A stretch of 64,000 bases of DNA from JAHFUA01 sp963733935 (GTDB lineage: Bacteria; Acidobacteriota; Terriglobia; Terriglobales; Acidobacteriaceae): positions 124,001-188,000 of the forward strand of contig CAVTEQ010000018.1 in the NCBI GenBank assembly GCA_963733935.1, written 5' to 3'. The position numbers and the translations under genes were made by a program. Positions 35,729-43,338 of the stretch are shown here, piece after piece. The notes beneath the pieces were generated by a model. That model worked only from the letters and a program-made list of their open reading frames with translations. It had not been told where the DNA came from and made no database searches. How positions within the stretch are numbered: position 1 is the stretch's first letter; each line of letters begins with the position of its first letter.

Positions 35729-36242
35729 AGCTTTTTCCATTCCTGGAGGATCTCTTGAGCAGCGCCGCCCGCTGCGTCTTGCTGAGATACTTGGCGAACA
35801 TTCGCTCCGGATCGATGGCAATGAACGTTCCCTGGCTGCGCGCCAGCACCTCGCCCTTCTGATTGCGGACTTCGCCGACGTTGATGTGCCGGCGCCCGCG
35901 CACGCTTTTCTCCCATCCCACGGCGACAAGCGGCTTGCCCAGCGGCACCGGCTTCAGGTACTCGACCGTCATCTTCGACGTCACGGCGATCACGTGGCGC
36001 AGCTTGTTCACCTTTCCCATGGCTTCATCAAGGATGGTGGCGATGATGCCGCCGTGGGCGTGCTTGGGCGGTCCCCAGAAGCGGTCGGAGAGGCGGAAGC
36101 GGCTGACGAAGCGCTTGCCCTCGTCGTCGAGGTAGAACTTCAGGTGCATGCCGTGCGGGTTGTCCTTGCCGCAGGCGAAGCAGAAGTTGCGATGAGTGAT
36201 GCGGAAGTGCTTGGTGTCGTGGCCTTGGGCTTGTTTGGGCAT
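35727..36242 (-). CDS. PaaI-family hotdog thioesterase
   Basis: 171 residues with a hotdog acyl-CoA thioesterase pattern: NFCFACGKDNPHGMHLKFYL, FWGPPKHAHGGIIATILDEAMG (with HGG in the active site) and TVEYLKPVPLGKPL. Lys-rich C-terminal tail (KTQRAALLKRSSRNGKS). The substrate is probably an aryl- or acyl-CoA, but this is inferred. Divergent from the VPS10-like gene. Confidence 0.88.
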   Translation of the reverse strand: MPKQAQGHDTKHFRITHRNFCFACGKDNPHGMHLKFYLDDEGKRFVSRFRLSDRFWGPPKHAHGGIIATILDEAMGKVNKLRHVIAVTSKMTVEYLKPVPLGKPLVAVGWEKSVRGRRHINVGEVRNQKGEVLARSQGTFIAIDPERMFAKYLSKTQRAALLKRSSRNGKS

Positions 36243-36326
36243 GATTACATCATGTGACTACACGATTCCCCTTTGCGATGCAATTCTGTATAAAGATCGG
36301 TTTCGCCTACACGTGGAGAGAAAACC

Positions 36327-39300
36327 TTGAAGCCAATCCGCTCCCTTGTCCTCTGCCTGATCGCCCTCACGTCCTTTGCCAACGCCGAGTCCAAGAAATC
36401 CAAGTCGCCGGCCGACAAGAAGGATGAAAAACCCGCGCCCATGTCGGCGGAGACTTTCAGCGGGCTAAAGCTGCGGCTGATCGGTCCGGCCGTGACTTCC
36501 GGTCGCATCAATGCGCTGGCCGTCGACCCGCATAATCCCTCGCATTTCTATGCCGGCGTGGCCTCGGGCGGAGTTTGGAAGACGGACAACGACGGCACCA
36601 CCTGGACGCCGGTCTTCGACAAGGAAGCCTCGTACTCGATCGGTGCGGTGGCGCTCGATCCCAAAGACCCGTCCATCGTGTGGGTGGGGACGGGCGAGTC
36701 GAATAGCCAGCGCAGCGTGGCCTATGGCGACGGCATCTATCGCTCCGAGGACGGCGGCAAGAGCTGGACGAATGTCGGGCTGAAGAAGTCCGAGCACGTC
36801 GGGCGGATCGTCATTCATCCCAAGGACACCAGCACGGTATACGTCGCTGCGCAAGGCCCGCTGTGGGCGCCGGGCGGCGATCGCGGGCTCTACAAGACCA
36901 CCGACTCCGGCAAGACCTGGAAGAAGGTGCTGGAGATCAGCGAGAACACCGGCGTCACCGACGTGGTGCTCGATCCCGAGAATCCTGACGTTGTGTACGC
37001 CGCCGCCTATCAGCGCCGCCGCCACGTCTTCACCATGATCGACGGCGGTCCCGAGAGCGCCATCTACAAGTCCACCGACGCCGGCGCGAGCTGGAACAAG
37101 CTCAAGAGCGGTCTGCCCACCGAGGACATGGGACGCATTGGCCTGGCGGTTTCGCCGGTCGATCACAATGTGGTTTACGCGGAGGTGGAAGCTGCGAACG
37201 GCGCCGGCGGCATCTTCCGCTCACAGGACCGCGGCGCCACCTGGGAGCGCCGCAATCCCTACGACGCTACCGCCATGTACTACTCGCAGATCATCGCCGA
37301 TCCGCGCAACGTGGACCGCATCTACGTGATGGCCGTGTTCATTCAGGTGTCGGACGACGGCGGCAAGACGCTGCACCGCCTGGGCGAGCGCGACAAGCAC
37401 GTGGACAATCACGCTTTCTGGCCCGATCCCGCCAATCCGGACCATTACATCGACGGCTGCGACGGCGGCGTCTACGAGACCTGGGACCGCGCCGCCCATT
37501 GGCAATTCAAGGCCAACCTGCCCGTGAGCCAGTTCTACGACGTCACCGCGGACAACTCGCAGCCGTTCTACTACGTGTACGGCGGGATGCAGGACAACAA
37601 CTCCTTCGGCGTGCCCTCGCGCACGCGCAACGTCAACGGCATCGTGAATTCGGACTGGTTCGTGACCTTCGGCGGCGATGGCTTCCGCACCGTCGTCGAT
37701 CCTGAAGATCCGGACACCGTCTATTCCGAGCTGCAGTACGGCACCCTGGTGCGCTACGACCGGCGCACCGGCGAGCGCACCGGCATCTCGCCCATGGAAC
37801 CCAAGGGCGCCGAGCCTTATCGCTGGAACTGGGATTCGCCGCTGATTGTCAGCCCGCACGCGCACACGCGACTCTATTTCGGCGCCAACAAGCTCTTTCG
37901 CAGCGACGACCGCGGCGACACCTGGCGCGCCATCAGCCCTGACCTCACCCGCCAGATCGATCGCAACAAGCTGCCGGTGATGGGCAAAGTCTGGCCCGCG
38001 GACGCCGTCTCCAAGAACGCTTCCACTTCTTTCTACGGGAACACGGTCGCGCTCGCCGAGTCACCGACCAAGGAAGGGTTGATTTACGTCGGTACCGACG
38101 ACGGCTTGGTCCAAGTGACCACAGACGGCGGCGAGCACTGGACCAAGCAGGAAAAGTTTCCCGGCGTGCCGGATAACACTTACGTCAGCCGGCTGGCAGC
38201 CTCGCGCTACGACCCAAATACCGTCTACGCCGCTTTCGACAACCACAAGAACGGCGACTTCAAACCTTATCTTCTGAAAAGCACGGATACGGGGAAAAGC
38301 TGGACCTCGATCGCCGCCAACCTGCCGGAAAACGGCCCGCTGCTGGCGTTCGTCGAAGACCCGGTGAATCCCAAGCTGCTCTTCGCAGGCACGGAGTTTG
38401 GCCTGTGGTTCAGCATCGACGGCGGCGGCAAATGGATCCAGCTCAAGGGCAGCTTCCCGACCATCGCGGTGCGCGACCTGGTGATCCAGGCGCGCGAGGG
38501 CGATCTGGTAGTGGGCACTTTCGGGCGCGGCATCTACATCCTCGACGATCTCCGGCCGCTGCGCGTGCTCAAGCCGGAGACGCTCGATGGCCAAGTGGTG
38601 CTCTATCCGGTGAAGAAGGCGCTGCTTTACGTGCAGGCGCAACCTCTGGGCGGAGGCGGCAAAGGCCTCGCAGGGATCGTCGTTCTACACCGCCGAAAAT
38701 CCGCCCTTCGGCGCCATGTTCACCTATTACTTGAAGGAAAAGCTGAAAACGCTGAAGGAAAAGCGTCACGACGCAGAGAAAGAAGCCGCCAAGAAAAATG
38801 CCACCGCGCCGTATCCCACCAACGATCAGTTGCGCGCTGAAGCTCAGGAGACGGCGCCGGCCATGTTCCTGACGGTCTCCGATGCGAGCGGAAGAGCGGT
38901 GCGGCGCATCAACGCCTCGAACGAGCAAGGCATGAACCGCGTCGCCTGGGACCTGCACTATCCCGCGCCGGAGCTGCCCAAGGAGAAAGAGAAGTCGGAG
39001 CAGGAGGAAGACTGGTCCCCCGCGCCGGTCGGTCCGCTGGTCATGCCGGGCGAGTATCAGGTGACGCTGGAGACGCGCATCAACGGCGTGTTCACGCAGG
39101 TCGCTGGGCCGGAGAAGTTCACCGTCGAGCCGCTGGGCATGCGCAGCATGTCGCCGCCGGACCGCGCCGCGCTTACGGCCTTCCAGCAGAAGGTGGACAA
39201 TCTATTTAGAGCCGTCGCCGGAGCGCTGAACACCGCGGATGAGCTGAAGGCTCGCCTGAGCAAGATCCAGACGGCCTTGCAGCAGACTCCGCTGGCCGAC

Positions 39301-39630
39301 CGCGGGCTCACCCAGACCGCGGAGCAACTCCAGCAGCGGAACCTCGAGATCCTGCGCCGGGTGCGCGGCGATACGGCACTGCGCGATCGCAACGAGAACA
39401 CGCCGCCCTCGATCGACGACCGCGTGCAGACCATCATGCAGAATGAGCGCATGTCCAGCTCGCCCCCGCCGAAGACCGACCAGGAGGCATACACCATCGC
39501 TTCGGAGGAATTCACCGAAGAGCTGGGCAAGCTGCGGACCATCCTGGAGCAGGATTTGCCCAGGCTGGAGAAAGCCATGGAGCAGGCGGGAGCGCCCTGG
39601 ACGCCGGGAAGGCTTCCGGAGTGGAAATGA
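36327..39630 (+). CDS. VPS10/sortilin-like beta-propeller protein, frameshifted as written
   Basis: Exported protein of about 1,100 residues built from Asp-box (BNR-like) repeats: SxDGGxxW patterns such as YRSEDGGKSW, YKTTDSGKTW and YKSTDAGASW recur along the first ~700 residues. N-terminal signal MKPIRSLVLCLIALTSFANA. The C-terminal half is a separate helical/beta module. The frame breaks at 38673-38676: dropping one base gives AGSSFYTAENPPFGAMFTYYL and continues to 39630. The propeller is probably a carbohydrate- or protein-binding surface; 'glycosyl hydrolase' names given to such proteins are not supported by catalytic residues here. Confidence 0.85.
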
Positions 39631-39689
39631 TGGAGATCGGGTGATCGGGTGATCGGGGGGCCGGGGCAAGCCTCAAAGGCCCGGAACAC

Positions 39690-39758
39690 CCACCACCGAG
39701 GCACGGAGACACAGAGGTTTATGAAATTAATTCCTCCGCGCCTCTGTGTCTCCGTGGT
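39690..39758. repeat. Long intergenic palindrome, family A
   Basis: Arms CCACCACCGAGGCACGGAG... and ...CCTCTGTGTCTCCGTGG with loop TTTATGAAATTAATTCCT, matching the loops of the other family A copies. Confidence 0.8.
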
Positions 39759-39893
39759 TGCTTCTGATGTTCCGCTCGCTGTAAAGAAATGACACTACGC
39801 TGGCAAGTGACGCATTCTAATGATTTTTTGCTGGCCGGGCCCGACTTGGGTATTTATCCTTACCAGCTTGATGTGGGGAGGTATCCCCCTGTT

Positions 39894-39907
39894 CGGACCG
39901 CGGTCCG
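39894..39907. promoter_or_regulatory. 14-bp palindrome upstream of the radical SAM gene
   Basis: CGGACCGCGGTCCG is a perfect palindrome 33 bp before the ATG, followed by GAG to give TCCGGAG. The same TCCGGAG word appears in the inverted pair CTCCGG/CCGGAG at 42677-42703, so both could be sites for one regulator. Confidence 0.4.
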
Positions 39908-39940
39908 GAGAAGCTGTTCAATCGAAACCAAGGAGGCTGG

Positions 39941-41041
39941 ATGCCGGAGTTAGAAACCCGCAGCTATCACGCGAATAACTTTGTACGCGCTTTTCGCCGC
40001 TGGTTCGTGCCTTACGTACAGTCGCGCGTGATGGCGGACCAGTTCCGCCCGCTGCTTTCCTACCTGTTTACCGAGTGGAAGTGTAACGTCGATTGCCACT
40101 ATTGCTGGGCTTTCAACAACAAGGTCAAGGGCATGACGGAAGAGACCGCCATCCGCTCGATCGACTGGCTCAAGTCGGTGGGCTGCCGCGTGATCGCCAT
40201 CATGGGCGGCGAGCCCCTGCTGCGCCGCGACTTTATCCTGAAAGTGGTCGATTACGGCACCAAGAACGGCTTCTTCGTCTACCTGCCGACCAACGGCATC
40301 CTGATGAACGAGGATTTCATCGACCGCGTCGGCGACCTGGGCGTGGCCGCCATCAATCTGGCGGTCGATTCGCTCGAAGAGAAGCCGGGTCTGGCCAAGA
40401 ACTTCAAGCGCATCGAGAAGCAGTTCCGGTACCTGGTGAAGCAGCAGCGGCAGTATGGCTACATGATCGTCTTCAACACCAACATCTGCCGCAACAACAT
40501 CGAGGACGTTTACCAGCTCACCGAGATCGCCCACGACAACGGCATCTCCACCGACGTGCACATCAACGAGCCGCCCTACATCGAGCAGCCGCACTTCCAG
40601 CACCTGGACAACAACGTCACCTACATCCTGCAGCAAGACTGGCCGAAGGTGGATGGCATCCTGGACTGGCTGATCGACAAGAATTCGCAGGGCTACATCA
40701 TGGTCAACTCCAAGGACCACCTGCGCAAGATGAAGGACTTCATGCGCGGCAAGACGTATCCATGGAATTGCCGCGCCGGGCACAACTCCTGCGTGATCCG
40801 CACCGACGGCACGCTGGCGCCGTGTTTCCCTATGTATTCGGCGCATAACGATTGGGGCAAGATCGGGGAGCCCAACTTCGACAATCAGCAACTGGACGAG
40901 ATGAAGAAGGTGTGCAACTCGCACTGCCTCTCCACCTGCCAGTACGTGCTGGGCTACTACTACAACAACGCCAACGTGATGCGCTGGATCATGAAGCAGG
41001 GCCTGCACGGCTGGACTGGCCAGGCCACCACCGACGCGTAG
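39941..41041 (+). CDS. Radical SAM protein with SPASM-type C-terminal cluster region
   Basis: 366 residues, ATG behind AAGGAGG. The radical SAM iron-sulfur motif is WKCNVDCHYC with Cys48, Cys52 and Cys55 (CxxxCxxC); GGEPLLR and TNGILMN are the other core motifs. After ~residue 270 a SPASM-like set follows: C277-x6-C284, C295 (TDGTLAPC) and C325-x3-C329-x3-C333, enough to bind auxiliary clusters. SPASM radical SAM enzymes commonly modify ribosomal peptides. Downstream are a terminator, a sigma-54 activator and a repeat-peptide gene, which make a peptide-modifying role attractive but unproved. Confidence 0.9.
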   Translation: MPELETRSYHANNFVRAFRRWFVPYVQSRVMADQFRPLLSYLFTEWKCNVDCHYCWAFNNKVKGMTEETAIRSIDWLKSVGCRVIAIMGGEPLLRRDFILKVVDYGTKNGFFVYLPTNGILMNEDFIDRVGDLGVAAINLAVDSLEEKPGLAKNFKRIEKQFRYLVKQQRQYGYMIVFNTNICRNNIEDVYQLTEIAHDNGISTDVHINEPPYIEQPHFQHLDNNVTYILQQDWPKVDGILDWLIDKNSQGYIMVNSKDHLRKMKDFMRGKTYPWNCRAGHNSCVIRTDGTLAPCFPMYSAHNDWGKIGEPNFDNQQLDEMKKVCNSHCLSTCQYVLGYYYNNANVMRWIMKQGLHGWTGQATTDA

Positions 41042-41062
41042 AAGATGGATCTGTTGATTCGA

Positions 41063-41094
41063 AGCCCTGGCGTTCGCGGCAGGGCTTTTTGTTT
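41063..41094 (+). terminator. Terminator after the radical SAM gene
   Basis: AGCCCTG (41063-41069) pairs with CAGGGCT (41080-41086), followed by TTTTGTTT. It separates the radical SAM gene from the activator gene. Confidence 0.8.
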
Positions 41095-41217
41095 GGCCGT
41101 TCTCCGAGCGCCGCATCCCCGGTATCAGATCACGCGCCCAATCGGATCGATTTTTCATCCCTCCAGGTTGAATTTCTTACGTATAATCGCTGCCAGCCTT
41201 CCCAGAGAAAGGCATGC

Positions 41218-42627
41218 ATGCCGCCATCCGCCGCTGCTGAGCCCGCGCCGGGCCGCCACATCGTCATTCTGACCACGGAAGAAAGCGTTCTTCCCGATAT
41301 CGAGCAGTTCTTCCTGCCCAGTTATCGCTCGATCCTGCTGCAATCCGCGGAGGCGCTGGCGCCACTCATGAAGCAGACGCCGCCGGAGGGGATTGTGCTT
41401 GATCTCGACACGGCAGCCGCCAGCACGGACCATGGCTTGGAGCTGCTGGCCGAGATTCGCCGCCAAAGCCCCGACGTGGTGCTGATTGCCCTCAGCCGTT
41501 CGCGCAGCCGCAGCATCCGCCTTAAGGCCGGGGAATTAGGCGCCGACGAGTTCTTTGTGGCTCCGGTGGATCCGCAGGAACTCAAGATCGTGCTCGACCG
41601 GGCGCTGGAAAAACGCATGATCGAGATCGAGAACCGCCGCCTGCGCGACGAGATCGCGCAAAAGTACTCCTTCTGCGACCTGATCGGTTCCAGTGAGGTG
41701 ATGCAGCGCGTATACGAGGCTATCCAGCGTGTAGCGCAGAGCAGCTCCACGGTCATGATTCGCGGCGAGAGTGGCACCGGCAAGGAGCTGGTGGCGCGGG
41801 CCATCGTCGCCGTGGGTCCGAGGGCGGGGAAGCCGTTCATCAGCGTCAACTGCGCCGCCCTGCCCGAGAACCTGATCGAGACCGAACTCTTCGGGCACGA
41901 GAAAGGCGCCTTTACCGATGCCCACGAGGCCCGCGCCGGGCGCATCGAGCAGGCCGACAAAGGAACGCTTTTCCTGGATGAGATCGGGACCCTGCCGCTC
42001 AACCTGCAGGCGAAATTGTTGCGGGTGCTGGAGGACCGGGCGGTACAGCGCATCGGCGGCAAAACCGTGCGCAAGATTGATTTTCGACTGATTACCGCCA
42101 CCAACGACGATCTGGAGGCGCTGGTGCGCGCCGGCCGCTTCCGCGAAGACCTTTATTACCGCATCCACGTCATCCCTATCGGGTTGCCGCCCTTGCGCGA
42201 GCGGCCGGGGGACATCCCGCTGCTGATCGAGCATTTCGTGCGCATCTACTGTGCCGCCGACCAGGTGCCGCTGAAGAACGTCGATCCGGAAGCGATCAAC
42301 GTCCTGGAGGGCTACGCTTGGCCGGGCAATGTCCGCGAGCTAGAGAACCTGGTGCAGCGGATGGTGCTGATGACCTCTGACTCGGTCATTGCCGTCAAGC
42401 ACCTGCCTTCGCAGCTGCTCTACACCAGCGCCACGCAGCAAGAGGCCCTGCTGATTCCGGAGAAGGGCATCGACTTCGACGAGGAAATGGCCAAAATCGA
42501 AGCTACGTACCTGCAGGCGGCGCTGCGGCGTACCGAGGGAAACAAGGCAGCCGCTGCAAAACTCTTGCACGTAGACAAACAAAGAATGCACTATCTGTGC
42601 CGCAAGTACCGCATCGGAAGGGATTAA
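41218..42627 (+). CDS. NtrC-family sigma-54 activator with degenerate receiver
   Basis: 469 residues. An N-terminal receiver-like domain (about 15-130) has VLDLD near the phosphoacceptor position. However, the acidic pair reads TTEES and the conserved Lys-Pro is replaced (VAPVDPQEL), so classical phosphorylation is doubtful. The central AAA+ sigma-54 domain has GESGTGKE, GHEKGAFTDA (a GAFTGA variant), FLDEIGTLPLNLQAKLL, TATNDDLEALV and REDLYYRI. The C-terminal Fis-type helix-turn-helix is AALRRTEGNKAAAAKLLHVDKQRMHYLCRKY. No kinase gene is next to it. It lies just upstream of a -24/-12 promoter serving the repeat-peptide gene, its likely target. Confidence 0.92.
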   Translation: MPPSAAAEPAPGRHIVILTTEESVLPDIEQFFLPSYRSILLQSAEALAPLMKQTPPEGIVLDLDTAAASTDHGLELLAEIRRQSPDVVLIALSRSRSRSIRLKAGELGADEFFVAPVDPQELKIVLDRALEKRMIEIENRRLRDEIAQKYSFCDLIGSSEVMQRVYEAIQRVAQSSSTVMIRGESGTGKELVARAIVAVGPRAGKPFISVNCAALPENLIETELFGHEKGAFTDAHEARAGRIEQADKGTLFLDEIGTLPLNLQAKLLRVLEDRAVQRIGGKTVRKIDFRLITATNDDLEALVRAGRFREDLYYRIHVIPIGLPPLRERPGDIPLLIEHFVRIYCAADQVPLKNVDPEAINVLEGYAWPGNVRELENLVQRMVLMTSDSVIAVKHLPSQLLYTSATQQEALLIPEKGIDFDEEMAKIEATYLQAALRRTEGNKAAAAKLLHVDKQRMHYLCRKYRIGRD

Positions 42628-42676
42628 AAATTAATCGGTTCGCGCTTTAAATTTTCATCTAGTTGGTTTTTTTGGC

Positions 42677-42703
42677 CTCCGGAAGCAGTCCAGATATCCG
42701 GAG
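42677..42703. promoter_or_regulatory. Candidate enhancer site of the sigma-54 activator
   Basis: CTCCGG (42677-42682) and CCGGAG (42698-42703) form an inverted repeat about 60-90 bp upstream of the -24 element at 42765, a normal distance for an activator site. It might instead be part of the end of the upstream transcript, so confidence is low. Confidence 0.35.
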
Positions 42704-42761
42704 AACCCCGCCAAGCCCCTCGAAATCAATCGACTCGCTAGATGCCGACGACTCCGGGAGG

Positions 42762-42780
42762 TTTGGCAAGCACCTTGCTT
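42762..42780 (+). promoter_or_regulatory. Sigma-54 promoter of the repeat-peptide gene
   Basis: TTTGGCAAGCACCTTGCTT has GG at 42765-42766 and GC at 42777-42778, the exact GG-N10-GC spacing of -24/-12 promoters, with TTGC at -12. The transcript would start near 42790, about 70 nt before the ATG. Confidence 0.7.
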
Positions 42781-42860
42781 CTAGCTACGGCGAGCGCTAC
42801 GGAGCAGGCATGAGAGAGTCAAGTGAGCCCCGGCGCTGAGAGATTTCCAAGGAGAGAGAC

Positions 42861-43262
42861 ATGTCGATCGAGAAGAAATCTTTGATTAAGAGCCGGGCGG
42901 TCACCAAGAAGGCCATCATCGCCAGCCAGGGCGCCGTGACCCCGAGCAAGGGCGTTGGCCTGAACAAAGGTGGCGTCGGTTTGAATAAGGGCGGCGTTGG
43001 GCTCAACAAGGGTGGTGTTGGCTTGAACAAGGGCGGCGTTGGCTTGAACAAGGGCGGCGTTGGCCTGAACAAGGGCGGCGTTGGCTTGAACAAGGGCGGC
43101 GTTGGCTTGAACAAGGGCGGCGTTGGCTTGAACAAGGGCGGCGTTGGCCTGAACAAGGGCGGCGTTGGCCTGAACAAGGGCGGCGTTGGCCTGAACAAGG
43201 GCGGCGTTGGCCTGAACAAGGGCGGCATTGGCCTGAACAAGGGTGGCGTTGGCCTGGAGTAG
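42861..43262 (+). CDS. Repeat peptide: short leader plus fourteen (V/I)GLNKGG units
   Basis: 133 residues. ATG 42861 follows a strong ribosome site (AAGGAGAGAG). A 31-residue N-terminal part, basic and helical (MSIEKKSLIKSRAVTKKAII...) and without a Sec signal, is followed by 13 VGLNKGG and one IGLNKGG, ending VGLE. The repeats contain no Cys, Ser, Thr or aromatic residue. It sits behind a sigma-54 promoter, downstream of a radical SAM gene and an activator, and opposite an export/protease operon that includes a PqqD-like domain. A ribosomal peptide precursor with tandem cores or a glycine-rich fibre protein are the leading ideas. No homologue is recognised. Confidence 0.8.
   Translation: MSIEKKSLIKSRAVTKKAIIASQGAVTPSKGVGLNKGGVGLNKGGVGLNKGGVGLNKGGVGLNKGGVGLNKGGVGLNKGGVGLNKGGVGLNKGGVGLNKGGVGLNKGGVGLNKGGVGLNKGGIGLNKGGVGLE
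42954..43247 (+). repeat. Tandem 21-bp coding repeat, 14 copies
   Basis: Fourteen in-frame 21-bp units encode VGLNKGG/IGLNKGG. The first three carry several synonymous differences, while units 4-13 are nearly identical and differ mainly by a Leu codon change (TTG or CTG). This pattern indicates recent local expansion. Confidence 0.95.
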
Positions 43263-43338
43263 TACACCTGACCAAGCTCTTCCGATCAGAATGCAGACAT
43301 GGGCGGTTGCAGTGCTGGCCACTGCAGCCGCTTTGTTC

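Larger units (their letters stand above)
39631..39940. other. 310-bp gap upstream of the radical SAM gene
   Basis: Holds a TCGGGTGA triplet just after the stop codon, a family A palindrome and a 14-bp palindrome close to the radical SAM ATG. A weak hairpin GGGG-AGGTAT-CCCC lies at about 39876-39890. No other gene is seen. Confidence 0.5.

Noticed and set aside
36327..38680. Glycoside hydrolase activity for the VPS10-like protein
   Set aside because: Asp-box repeats only show the propeller fold; no sialidase arginine triad or other catalytic set could be identified.
39780..39830. Sigma-54 promoter before the radical SAM gene (CTGGCAAGTGACGC)
   Set aside because: The GG to GC distance is 8, not 10, so the -24/-12 spacing rule fails.
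42954..43247. CRISPR-like repeat array
   Set aside because: The 21-bp units are directly tandem with no unique spacers and lie in frame within a gene.
42797..43322. Long reverse-strand frames over the 14-copy repeat, with heptads such as ALVQANA or LFRPTPP
   Set aside because: Any 21-bp repeat gives a heptad repeat in all open frames. Only the forward frame has a strong ribosome site, a correctly placed sigma-54 promoter and a non-repeat leader with ordinary codon use.
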